The notes under the pieces were generated by a model. It made no database searches. It was not told the DNA's origin and worked only from the letters and a program-made list of their open reading frames with translations. The position numbers were made by a program, and so were the translations under genes. A DNA stretch of 64,000 nucleotides, taken from Bacteroidales bacterium (GTDB lineage Bacteria > Bacteroidota > Bacteroidia > Bacteroidales > UBA932). The stretch spans positions 52,064 to 116,063 of the forward strand of contig JAFRRR010000087.1 in the NCBI GenBank assembly GCA_017428035.1. The letters are read 5' to 3'. This document shows positions 24,147 through 32,989 of the stretch, in pieces; within the stretch, counting starts at the first letter, position 1; each line of letters opens with the position of its first letter.

Positions 24147-26036
24147 ATGAAACGCTATCATATTATCATAGCCCTGCTTATCGCCTCGGCTGCCCTGACC
24201 TCCTGCAAGAACGCCTGGGACCTGGAGCCGACCGACAGGATCAGTTCTTCGAGGATACTCTCCAGCGAAGAGGGGGTCCGCTCCTGGATGGCCAACCTAT
24301 ACTGGCAGGCGCCCTTCGAGGAGTTCGGCTTTTCGGGCACCGCCTTCCACAAGGGCACCGCAAACACGGTCGGCTTCTACCAGGACCAGTTCACCGACAA
24401 TGCCATAAACTCCCAGGGCAACAACATAGACGTTTCCCACTGGTGGGACTACGGTTTCCTTCGCGATGTGAATTATCTGCTCCAGCAGGCAGAAAATATC
24501 AGCGGCCTCGGCAACGAGCAACGCACGCAGATAGAAGCAGAAGCCCATTTTTTGCGCGCCTTCGGCTATTTTGCCCTGGCCAAGCGCTATGGCGGCGTGC
24601 CAATCATAAAGGAATTTCAGGAATATACGCCAGATGCGGAGCAACTCAAAGTACCCCGCAGCACAGAAAAAGAGACCTGGGACTTCATAATGGAAGAGTT
24701 TGACCTGGCCGCAGCCGGCCTGCCGCAGATACGCACCGGCGCCGATGAGCGCCGCGCCACAAAATATCTGGCCCTGGCAATGAAGGCGCGCGCCGCCCTG
24801 TTTGCTGCCTCGATCGCCAAATACGGAGCCAGGGACGGGTTGGAAGGCGAAGCCGTAGAACTCGCTCTGATACATATGAGTCCTTCCGATGCCAACGGCT
24901 ACTACTTGCAGTGCGTCAAGGCTTGCGAAGAAGTTATCAGCAGTGGTCTCTTTGGCCTGTACAAGCCGGCTCCGGAATCGCCGCAAGACGCGCAGAAAAA
25001 CCTGATTACGCTCTTCAGCGACCCTTCTGTCGCCCCTTCGGAGAATATGTTTATCTATTCTTACGGCAATGCCGAGGTTGTAGCCTGCCACAGCTATGAG
25101 TTCTGGTGCAACAGCAACCAGACACGCCTGAGCGCTCCCCACTCCGGCCGTATGAACCCTGTCCTGGATCTTGTGGACGCCTACGAATACTACGCCTATC
25201 CGGGCCGCGACGGGACCATTATAACCCGCACCGACGGCAATGTGACCGACTACGACGGTTTCAAGGCCAGCCACGATTATCTGCACTTTGACACGCCGAG
25301 CCAGATTTTCGAAGGCAAGGATGCACGGCTGTGGGCCACCTGCATACTGCCGGGGACTACATTCCGCGACAAGACCATAACAATCCAGGCGGGTTATGTG
25401 GCACGCAACGGGTCCGCCACCTACGAAGGCAGCAGCAACACCTCCATAACCGTGGGCGATAAAACCTACTACCAATATGGCGCCGCCTCCAGCGACGACT
25501 ATTCGGGCTTTGACCAGAGCCAGCACTTTGTGATGACACGCACCGGCTTCAGCTACAAGAAGTTTCTCTCTACAAAGGCCCTCAAAGAGAACGAACTGGG
25601 CAAAAACACCAACTCCTACCCGATTATGCGATATGCCGAGGTGCTGCTGACCTATGCAGAGGCAGTGTTTGAAAGCGGAGAGGGCGATCCCGCCCTGGCC
25701 CGCAGCTGCCTTAACGCAACCAGGCGCAGGGCCGGACACACCACAGACATAGACCTGACCAGCGATAATATACAGCGCGAGCGCAGGGTCGAACTGGCCT
25801 TCGAAAACGACCGTTTCTGGACGCTGATAAGGCGCAGGGAATTCCAGAACGTCTTTGCCTCCGGCAGCCGAAAGGCTTTGGACCCGCTGCTTGACCTGCG
25901 GGTTGACCCGCCCAAATACATTTTTGTGCGCAAGGTCGTGCTTAAAGAAGTCCCTCACACCTGGGAGAACAAGAACTACTACCTCGCCATCCCAGGAACC
26001 GCCAGCAACGGCTGCATACAGAACCCCCAATGGTAA
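24147..26036 (+). CDS. SusD/RagB family nutrient-binding lipoprotein
   Basis: A 629-residue outer-membrane lipoprotein that binds glycan and acts as a lid on the SusC pore. Signal peptide and lipobox are LTSC with Cys at residue 20. The family N-terminal region WDLEPTDRISSS, the TPR-like central helices (FLRAFGYFALAKRYGGVPI) and the C-terminal ALARSCLNATRRRAG segment with QRERRVELAFENDRFWTLI are present. Length is in the upper part of the family range, with an inserted Gly/Ser-rich stretch near residues 410-445. It follows susC directly and precedes three further lipoprotein genes in the same direction. Confidence 0.96.
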   Translation: MKRYHIIIALLIASAALTSCKNAWDLEPTDRISSSRILSSEEGVRSWMANLYWQAPFEEFGFSGTAFHKGTANTVGFYQDQFTDNAINSQGNNIDVSHWWDYGFLRDVNYLLQQAENISGLGNEQRTQIEAEAHFLRAFGYFALAKRYGGVPIIKEFQEYTPDAEQLKVPRSTEKETWDFIMEEFDLAAAGLPQIRTGADERRATKYLALAMKARAALFAASIAKYGARDGLEGEAVELALIHMSPSDANGYYLQCVKACEEVISSGLFGLYKPAPESPQDAQKNLITLFSDPSVAPSENMFIYSYGNAEVVACHSYEFWCNSNQTRLSAPHSGRMNPVLDLVDAYEYYAYPGRDGTIITRTDGNVTDYDGFKASHDYLHFDTPSQIFEGKDARLWATCILPGTTFRDKTITIQAGYVARNGSATYEGSSNTSITVGDKTYYQYGAASSDDYSGFDQSQHFVMTRTGFSYKKFLSTKALKENELGKNTNSYPIMRYAEVLLTYAEAVFESGEGDPALARSCLNATRRRAGHTTDIDLTSDNIQRERRVELAFENDRFWTLIRRREFQNVFASGSRKALDPLLDLRVDPPKYIFVRKVVLKEVPHTWENKNYYLAIPGTASNGCIQNPQW

Positions 26037-26041
26037 AAGCT

Positions 26042-27262
26042 ATGAGACACTCTTTTGTAAATATCTTTGCGTCAGCGGCGCTTATGCTGCCGGCCGTGGC
26101 ATCCTGCTCCCTGTTCCAGCTTGACACCTACCAGGAGCCCGACGCCACCCTCTATGGGACCATAATAGACGCATCAACCGGCGAAGCTCTGCCCGGCGAC
26201 ATCGTCAACGGAACCACCTTAAAGCTCATAGAGCACGGCTACGCAGACCCTACCCCCACATATCTTGTGGTCAAGAACGACGGTAGCTACCGCAACACCA
26301 GGCTCTACGAAGGCCTTTACACCATACAGCCCGACAAGCGCAACTTCCTGCCAGTGGATGCGCAGCAAGTCAGGATTGCCGGCCAGACACGGCTGGATTT
26401 TTATGTGACGCCTTACATCCGCTTCCGCAATGTCTCCATCACCAAAGAGGCCAACACCGTGCTGGCCACCTTCAACCTGGAGCCCACCACGCTCGATGCG
26501 GTGGCAGAGATAGCCCTGTTTGCCAGCGACCAGGCCAGCGTCGGCAGCACCGTCAACTCTGTCTCAAAAATCAAAACCATAGGCAGCGGCGTGCTCCCCA
26601 CAAGGGAATTCAAGATTGGCATAGACGTGGCGGACAACAGCAGCTATTTTAAAGAGAACAAGGATTATTATTTCAGGCTGGGAGCCCGTTCTTCTTATTC
26701 CGGCGCCCTTTACAATTATGCTCCGACAGTAAAAATCAATATTGGAGAGTTCGTCGATGATATTTCCCGCCCCGGCGTCTTCTTTGACGAATGCGAATCC
26801 ACCGAAGGCTGGAAGAGCCAGGGAACACTCAGTGTGGACTATTTGGACAAGACACAGGGAAACGGCTGCCTGAGCACCACTGTTCCCAAAAACGCACTGC
26901 TGTTCTTTGAACGTGCGCTGGAAACCCCCGTCGACACCAAGGTCAGCCAGGAAGACGGCGTGCTGGCCTTTGACCTGTATGTGGCCGATCTGGATGCCTT
27001 CGGCTGGGGGCTTGGCGACGCCCAGATAGAGATTTCAAGCGGCGGCAAGGCCGACGTAGGCGAGCTACACTGGACCTTCCTGGCCGATGACCTTAACCTC
27101 AGGCCCGGCTGGAACAACATCAGGCTTTCACTGGCCGGTGCCCGCAAAACAGGCGGAGCCATCAATCTCCAGGCGGTCAATTATTTCCGGCTCTATCACA
27201 CGCGGCTCAACAGCGACGCTACACTAAAAATTGACAATATACGTTTCTATGAGGACTTTTAG
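26042..27262 (+). CDS. DUF3823 domain lipoprotein with C-terminal carbohydrate-binding-like domain
   Basis: A 406-residue lipoprotein in the SusE position. The signal peptide ends in a lipobox VASC (Cys about residue 22). The N-terminal DUF3823 part (residues 30-230) has the carboxypeptidase-regulatory-like opening LYGTIIDASTGEALPG and the segment PDKRNFLPVDAQQVRIAG. The C-terminal part (about 245-406) is predicted beta-rich (FFDECESTEGWKSQG, LDAFGWGLG, LKIDNIRFYED) and resembles a carbohydrate-binding jelly roll. An ATG at 26030 would overlap the susD stop and add four residues; 26042 places the signal peptide normally. Surface glycan binding is the likely role. Confidence 0.78.
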   Translation: MRHSFVNIFASAALMLPAVASCSLFQLDTYQEPDATLYGTIIDASTGEALPGDIVNGTTLKLIEHGYADPTPTYLVVKNDGSYRNTRLYEGLYTIQPDKRNFLPVDAQQVRIAGQTRLDFYVTPYIRFRNVSITKEANTVLATFNLEPTTLDAVAEIALFASDQASVGSTVNSVSKIKTIGSGVLPTREFKIGIDVADNSSYFKENKDYYFRLGARSSYSGALYNYAPTVKINIGEFVDDISRPGVFFDECESTEGWKSQGTLSVDYLDKTQGNGCLSTTVPKNALLFFERALETPVDTKVSQEDGVLAFDLYVADLDAFGWGLGDAQIEISSGGKADVGELHWTFLADDLNLRPGWNNIRLSLAGARKTGGAINLQAVNYFRLYHTRLNSDATLKIDNIRFYEDF

Positions 27263-29039
27263 CATAATCATTATTTCATCACTGCTGCTTATGGCTAACC
27301 AGTGCAGCAAGATCAAGATGACGCCCGACCCCGAGCCGGAGCAGGATGTTGAAACCAGCGTTATACCGCTGGCAGAAAACACCATATACACATACGCCCT
27401 ATCCAACTCACTCACTCCTGGCTGTTACGATGAGTGCGTGGCGGCCTCCACCCTGCAGGGCATTCTCAACCGCCAGGGGCCAGTGATGTACCTCCACGGA
27501 GCCAACACCAACAAGACAAGCCGGTGGATAGAGATGTTTTCCAAGCCGGGAGGCTGGCTGGAAGGCAGGCAGCAGGTCAAGCTCGAGAGCTTCGGGGAGC
27601 TGTTGCGCCTGGGCAAAAACGTGCTCAAGGGAGTCATCATCTATGACCCGGACGTGCCGGCAACCATCAATGTCGCCACCACAATGGCAGGCGTCGAGGA
27701 TGGCATAGTGTTCTCTCCCGAGCAGGTAGAAAAATACGCCGCCGAGTATGGCCTGGCCATCCTGCACGACTTCCGCGGCCAATTTGACGGCAGCCTCAGC
27801 GGGAGCGCCAAAAACGACGCCTACCGCTGGGCCATAGACAATTATCTGGACAAGGGGCTCTGCAGCACAACACAGTCTTTTCTTTACGAGGATTCCCGAT
27901 ACAACCGCCCCGTGGGCAACCTGGAATACACCTATTGCCGCGATTTTGCGGTCAAGGAGCGTGGCTTCGTATTCGACCTTTCGCCCTGGGAAGACGAAGC
28001 CCCCCGCGATGACCCGTCTCAGCCGCTGGGCACGGACAAGGCCACCTACATCCGTATTTTGGAATCTTACCTTAGGCAGACAGCCGGGCAGCACATGACC
28101 TGTCTGAACGGCTTTTTCAGCAAGAAAAAGTATTCCGAAATAAGCGGCCTGGGCGGTGCCCACGGCCAGGTAGCCACAGAATGGGAATCTGTCTGGCTGG
28201 CATCTCCTTACAATGTTTATATGGATACCGGGCCAGGCGAGGTTTACAATATGTCATTCCATAGCAATGCCCCTTTCAATCCCATGAAGCAGGGACGGCC
28301 GCAATTGGGTCAGCCTCAGGATGGAAAAACCTATCTGCTGTTCCAGCTGGCCGACTACGACGGGGCCGGCCCGCTGTGGGAATATATGCTCAACGGTATC
28401 TGGAACGACGACAACCGCGGCTCCATCCCAGTTGTCTGGGGCATAAACCCCAACCTGATAGACAAACTGCCCGACATAATGCAGTACATCTGGTCTACCA
28501 AGACCGACGCCGACTGGTTCGGCGCCGATGCCAGCTGCGCCGGCTATATAAACCCCAACCGCATCCAATCGCAATACCTGCCGCTCTTTGTGGAGCATAA
28601 CAAGAAGTACTACGATATGTGCGACATAAGCATCTCCCCAATGGTGCTGGACCAGAGCCAGCCCTCCGAGGCCGTGAAAAACGCCTTTATGGAGTTCTCG
28701 CCGGACGGTATGGCAACTATTGTGATGAATTATCACGGAGGCGGCACAGGGCTGGCCAATCATGTATGGAACAATACTATGCCTGTCTTTAACCTCAACA
28801 ATTCCGTATGCGGCATGGGCAACCAGCCCGAAGAACTGGCCGCAGGCATATCCAAGGTTATTCCAAAAAGTTCCGGCACGACCCCGCGATACTATATGTT
28901 CCGCGTGATCTGGGTCGGCCCCGGCAAAATCATCAACGCAGTGAACCAGCTCCGTACCCTTCGTCCCGACCTGGACATCGAGGTGCTGGACCCTTATAAT
29001 TTCTTCCATTACTTCAAGACAACCTACAATCAACACTGA
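27249..29039 (+). CDS. GxGYxYP-family putative glycoside hydrolase lipoprotein
   Basis: A 596-residue lipoprotein (signal MRTFSIIIISSLLLMANQC, lipobox ANQC) resembling the GxGYxYP family of gut Bacteroidetes, proposed as glycoside hydrolases from their PUL context. The N-terminal domain has the TLQGILNRQGPVMYLHG opening typical of the family. The name-giving motif appears near residue 427 as SCAGYINP, so the first Gly is a Cys-Ala pair and the YxYP tyrosine is Asn. It is fused by a 14-nt overlap to the previous gene if ATG 27249 is used; an upstream ATG at 27231 adds six residues before the signal and is less likely. The substrate is unknown. Confidence 0.72.
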   Translation: MRTFSIIIISSLLLMANQCSKIKMTPDPEPEQDVETSVIPLAENTIYTYALSNSLTPGCYDECVAASTLQGILNRQGPVMYLHGANTNKTSRWIEMFSKPGGWLEGRQQVKLESFGELLRLGKNVLKGVIIYDPDVPATINVATTMAGVEDGIVFSPEQVEKYAAEYGLAILHDFRGQFDGSLSGSAKNDAYRWAIDNYLDKGLCSTTQSFLYEDSRYNRPVGNLEYTYCRDFAVKERGFVFDLSPWEDEAPRDDPSQPLGTDKATYIRILESYLRQTAGQHMTCLNGFFSKKKYSEISGLGGAHGQVATEWESVWLASPYNVYMDTGPGEVYNMSFHSNAPFNPMKQGRPQLGQPQDGKTYLLFQLADYDGAGPLWEYMLNGIWNDDNRGSIPVVWGINPNLIDKLPDIMQYIWSTKTDADWFGADASCAGYINPNRIQSQYLPLFVEHNKKYYDMCDISISPMVLDQSQPSEAVKNAFMEFSPDGMATIVMNYHGGGTGLANHVWNNTMPVFNLNNSVCGMGNQPEELAAGISKVIPKSSGTTPRYYMFRVIWVGPGKIINAVNQLRTLRPDLDIEVLDPYNFFHYFKTTYNQH

Positions 29040-29041
29040 AA

Positions 29042-31492
29042 ATGAAAATCAAATCCATGTTGCCCGCATTTCTTTGTGCGCTGCTTTTTGCGGTGGCTGT
29101 CACAGGCTGCAAACAGCCTGACGGCCCCACCCCTGACACCCCAACTATCAATGAGAAATCGCTCACCGAGTGGGCTACGACCTTGAATTCCGACCTAGCC
29201 TCCCTCCGAATGGTCATTGCCGCTATCGCAGACGGCTCTTATGTGACTACCATTACCTCAGACACAAAAGGCTGGACCGTGGAATTATCGGACGGCAAGA
29301 CCCCTTACTTCTCGAAGGGCTCTGCAAGCCTCGATGTAAACACCCCCGCGATTTCCGTAAAGGAAAACGGAGGAGAATGGTACTGGACCGTGGAAGGCTT
29401 CACCGTAAACAACGCCAAGGTGACCGACTCCGCACTTAAGCTGCGCTGGGGGAATGACTCCTGGGAAGTATCCACCGACGGCGGCAGTTCCTGGACTGCT
29501 GTGGCGGACGCAAGCGGCAGCGGCAGCGCTATTGTTTCCAACATCCTCAGGGACAATTATCTGGCCACCATCACCCTGCAGGACGGCATGGCAATCCTGC
29601 TTAGTGGCATAGATGAGCTGGGCATCAGCTTCACCGCCGGCAACCTTGTCCTCGCCCCAGGCCAGAGTACAGAGGTAGCTTACAGCCTGACCGGTGCAAC
29701 ATCCGTCACAAAAGTGACTACACAGGCAGAAAAGGGCAGCGCAGAAGTTATCTCCACAAGCGAATCTTCCGGCAAGGTCAAGGTGACCGCCCCCGACCCG
29801 GCGGAAGACTTCAGGGTGACTGTTACCGCAAAGGACGGTGACCGCGCCGCTGCAGCCAGCTTAGATTTCGAAGGCGGTGTAATTACCATAGCGGATGCGA
29901 CATACACTGTAGGTGCAGAAGCCACGACCGTGGATATTCCCCTCTCCACAAACTATGATTATACCGTCGTCTCCGGCGAAGATGCCCCCTGGATCAGCTA
30001 TATGTCCACCAAGGCCGTACGCAGCGAGACCGTCACGCTTTCTATTGCAGAGAACGAAGCCTCACAGCCGCGCACTGGCATGGTCCGCTTTCTTGCCGGC
30101 GACATCGAAGTTGCCAATATCGCCATCGTACAAGATGCTGCCCGCCCCGATTATCCCATCTATTTCGTGAAGGAAACTGCATCAGGCACGGGGGATGGCT
30201 CTTCCTGGGAGGACGCCATGGACGCAGAAGCCGTCCGCGCCCTTCTGGACTGCAGCGGTGCCGCGGATGAGTCTGCCAAGGCCGGTCTTGGCCAGAAACT
30301 GGACAAAGCCCACTTCTATTTCGCTGCAGGCGAATATATCCTGAACTCCACCGCCAGCCCCATCATGATGGACTTCACCTCTTACAATGAGGGTGACGCC
30401 ACCAAATACTGCAACATTACCCTTCTGGGCGGCTTCAGCAATTCACTTACAGGCATAGATGTCGCCGACCGCAACATTGACGCCTACGCCACCACAATCA
30501 CGGCAGGGGCTGCCACCGCAGGCCTTATGGAACTCCGCGACGCGGCCCATGTGACATTCGACGGATTCAATTTCAAGAGCATCAAGGGCGGACGTGTATT
30601 CTTCATCAACAACGGGGAGAGCGGACGCGCTATGCTCGATCTGGATGACTGCTACTTGGAAGACTGCGGCGACGGCGGCAAAAGCGCAAATATGGAAAAC
30701 ACCTGCGTATATCTCAAGCAGGGCATCGCGCGCCTGAACCACGTGATCTTCAACCGCTGCTACGGCGGCGGCCGCGGCCCGATATTCGGTGCCAACACCA
30801 CCAAAGGCTACATTTTCATGAACCGCTGCGCCATATTCTCCACCCAGGGTGTGAGCACATGGGGCGCATCAGTCTCATCGGCGACTTTCACTCTGGTAAA
30901 CAACTCCACCATCGCCCACCAGTCCAAGTGCAACAACGCATCTTTCGGCGGCAAGAACTTTGTGTTCTGCAATTCCACTCTGGTTGATATGACCCCCGCA
31001 TTCGAAGGCCTGCTTCGCGTGGCCGGAGGCGGATACAGCTATGTAATCAACAGCATTGTGGAGAACCAGAACACTACCGTGTCGTCCAGCCAGGCCTCGA
31101 ACACCTACCGTATATGCGAAAACAGCACTATGGAATCCGGCGGATACAACATCTCCAACAGTGTCGCATCGGAAAAGAGCGGAGGAAAGTTTCTGGAGAA
31201 TGACACCGACCACTACGATATAGCATACGCCACGCTTGGGCTGCACTTCGACGCTGAAAAGTTCATCATGGATCCTACCGCCACTGAAGCCCTGCCTTCG
31301 GCCAGGATATCAGAGGCGACCTTGAAGGACCGCATCTCCAACTGCCTACCTTCCGACAGTGCCTATGCTTCCGAGCAGGGCATATGCAAGGATTTCGTCT
31401 CCTGGGTTGAGTCCAAAGGCGGATTTGCGATAGATCAGACGGGCAAGGAGCGCAACGCATCCGCGATGTGCCCGGGCGCATACGAGAAATAG
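29042..31492 (+). CDS. Surface lipoprotein with DUF4988-like, BACON and beta-helix domains
   Basis: An 816-residue lipoprotein (lipobox VTGC, Cys about residue 23). The N-terminal region (40-165) resembles DUF4988-type PUL proteins: repeated segments on TSDTKGWTVELSDGK and ENGGEWYWTVEGF. A BACON domain lies at about 280-370, with NYDYTVVSGEDAPWISYM and TGMVRFLAGDIEVANIAIVQ. The C-terminal part from about residue 376 begins YFVKETASGTGDGSSWEDA and then shows the Asn- and Gly-rich turns of a right-handed beta-helix, as in DUF1565/pectate-lyase-like proteins. Ca-binding Asp clusters of true lyases were not clear, so it may bind rather than cut glycan. Last gene of the plus-strand PUL operon, followed by repeat A2. 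Confidence 0.78.
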   Translation: MKIKSMLPAFLCALLFAVAVTGCKQPDGPTPDTPTINEKSLTEWATTLNSDLASLRMVIAAIADGSYVTTITSDTKGWTVELSDGKTPYFSKGSASLDVNTPAISVKENGGEWYWTVEGFTVNNAKVTDSALKLRWGNDSWEVSTDGGSSWTAVADASGSGSAIVSNILRDNYLATITLQDGMAILLSGIDELGISFTAGNLVLAPGQSTEVAYSLTGATSVTKVTTQAEKGSAEVISTSESSGKVKVTAPDPAEDFRVTVTAKDGDRAAAASLDFEGGVITIADATYTVGAEATTVDIPLSTNYDYTVVSGEDAPWISYMSTKAVRSETVTLSIAENEASQPRTGMVRFLAGDIEVANIAIVQDAARPDYPIYFVKETASGTGDGSSWEDAMDAEAVRALLDCSGAADESAKAGLGQKLDKAHFYFAAGEYILNSTASPIMMDFTSYNEGDATKYCNITLLGGFSNSLTGIDVADRNIDAYATTITAGAATAGLMELRDAAHVTFDGFNFKSIKGGRVFFINNGESGRAMLDLDDCYLEDCGDGGKSANMENTCVYLKQGIARLNHVIFNRCYGGGRGPIFGANTTKGYIFMNRCAIFSTQGVSTWGASVSSATFTLVNNSTIAHQSKCNNASFGGKNFVFCNSTLVDMTPAFEGLLRVAGGGYSYVINSIVENQNTTVSSSQASNTYRICENSTMESGGYNISNSVASEKSGGKFLENDTDHYDIAYATLGLHFDAEKFIMDPTATEALPSARISEATLKDRISNCLPSDSAYASEQGICKDFVSWVESKGGFAIDQTGKERNASAMCPGAYEK

Positions 31493-31503
31493 ATACTTTA
31501 GCG

Positions 31504-31598
31504 CCTCTCCGCATTTTGCGTAGAATAAGTTTGCGTAGGAACAGGGGTTCTATGTTCTCCCTGGCCCGGAGCAAAGCTTATTCGAAGCAGCGGAGAGG
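31504..31598 (+). repeat. Palindromic repeat family A, copy A2 (intergenic)
   Basis: The 36-nt core at 31535-31570 matches copy A1 apart from one missing G near its start. Inner arms GAATAAGTTTGC (31523-31534) and GCAAAGCTTATTC (31571-31583) pair with one extra base, and outer arms CCTCTCCGC (31504-31512) and GCGGAGAGG (31590-31598) pair perfectly. The arms bear no resemblance to those of A1. It lies between convergent genes and could terminate both. Confidence 0.85.
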
Positions 31599-31629
31599 TT
31601 TTGTGTATCAGTTCAAATTTAAGCAGACA

Positions 31630-32961
31630 CTATACGTCCAGCAGGTGCTCGTAGCCGGGGCGGTACTGATAGTGCATCAGCTTAGTGGCTTCTTCATCGT
31701 GCATAAACTTTTGCACGATGGGGTTCCATTGTACGGGACGGTTCAGCTCCATAGCGATATTGCCCAGGTTGCAGACAGTGCACGAAGAGTGACCCACCTC
31801 TATGGGGACATTGGGGTCGATGCGGCTCAGCACCGAATTGATGAAATTGCGGTGATGACCTCCGCGGGCCTCGTAGGGGATGTCCTCCTCGCCCAGAGAC
31901 TCCTTCATATTGAATTTGGGGTCGGAAGCCTCATAACTGCCGCGGGAGACCTTGATCCAGCCATCTTCGCCATAAATCATAACGCCTTGGCTGTGACGCT
32001 CGTTGTACGGCTCTTCTGACACAATCACGCCGTTGTCGTATTTGTAAGTGAGGTGGTCATAGTAGCTGTATCCGGGAGGGATTACCTCAACGGGACCGCT
32101 GCCGTCTTTGCCCAGCATCCACTGTGCAATGTCAAACATATGTGCACCCCAGTCGGTCATAAGGCCGCCGCCACTGGGTTTGTACCAGCGCCAGGCGCCC
32201 CAGAGCTGCTCGTCCTGCTCTGGAGTGATCACGGGATCAAGGTCAGAATGATAATAAACCGACTCCGGCAGAGGGCCGAGCCACTTGTCCCAGTTCAGGC
32301 CTGCGGGAACCTCCATATGCGGCAGCTTGCAGGGCATAGGCGCACCGGTCACGGTGTTGACATCGTTGCGGCCGACATACACTTTCACTTTCTGAATCTT
32401 GCCCAGCATACCCTCGCGGGCCATATTTGCCGCAGTGATGAATTCCATACTGGAACGCTGCTGGCTTCCCACCTGGAGTATCCTGCAGTGTTTGCGCACG
32501 GCTTTCTGCAACTGCTGGCCCTCATAAATGGTGAGAGTGGCCGGCTTCTCGAGATATACATCCTTGCCAGCCTTGCAGGCTGCAATGGCAATAATGGCGT
32601 GCTGATGGTCAGGCACCGCAATTACCACGGCATCGATATCGGGCCGCGAGAGCAGGTCCTGATAGTCTTCATAAACATCTACCTTGGCCTTTGCGCCATA
32701 TTTCTCCTTTACCCGGCGGACAAAGCGGTCGCGCTTGACGTCATAGACATCACATCCGGCAAGTACCCGGACATCGTCCATATTAATAAAGCTGCTCAGC
32801 AGATACATTCCCTGCTGCCCCAGGCCTATGAAGCCCATCTGCACCTTGGCATTCTTGGATGTTTTCTTGCTTTTGGCCGGCTCTGCGCCGTATGCGCCCA
32901 ATGGCAGTGCTGCAGCTGCTGCACCTAGCGCCGAAAAACGGATAAAGTCTCTTCTTTGCAT
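31630..32961 (-). CDS. Gfo/Idh/MocA family oxidoreductase, Tat-exported
   Basis: A 443-residue NAD(P)-dependent oxidoreductase or NAD-using glycosidase-like protein. The twin-arginine signal MQRRDFIRFSALGAAAAA starts it, with ATG at 32961; the longer frame to 33081 would put the Tat signal in the middle and is rejected. The Rossmann motif is MGFIGLGQQGMYLL (near residue 44), and the family EKPATLT segment (catalytic Lys in the EKP motif) is near 125. The C-terminal domain has GGLMTDWGAHMFDIAQWML. Exported members in PULs may act on sugars in the periplasm. It converges with the PUL operon across repeat A2 and lies 28 nt after the unknown gene upstream. Confidence 0.9.
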   Translation of the reverse strand: MQRRDFIRFSALGAAAAALPLGAYGAEPAKSKKTSKNAKVQMGFIGLGQQGMYLLSSFINMDDVRVLAGCDVYDVKRDRFVRRVKEKYGAKAKVDVYEDYQDLLSRPDIDAVVIAVPDHQHAIIAIAACKAGKDVYLEKPATLTIYEGQQLQKAVRKHCRILQVGSQQRSSMEFITAANMAREGMLGKIQKVKVYVGRNDVNTVTGAPMPCKLPHMEVPAGLNWDKWLGPLPESVYYHSDLDPVITPEQDEQLWGAWRWYKPSGGGLMTDWGAHMFDIAQWMLGKDGSGPVEVIPPGYSYYDHLTYKYDNGVIVSEEPYNERHSQGVMIYGEDGWIKVSRGSYEASDPKFNMKESLGEEDIPYEARGGHHRNFINSVLSRIDPNVPIEVGHSSCTVCNLGNIAMELNRPVQWNPIVQKFMHDEEATKLMHYQYRPGYEHLLDV

Positions 32962-32989
32962 AACAGATATGATATTAGGTTTTGTGCAG

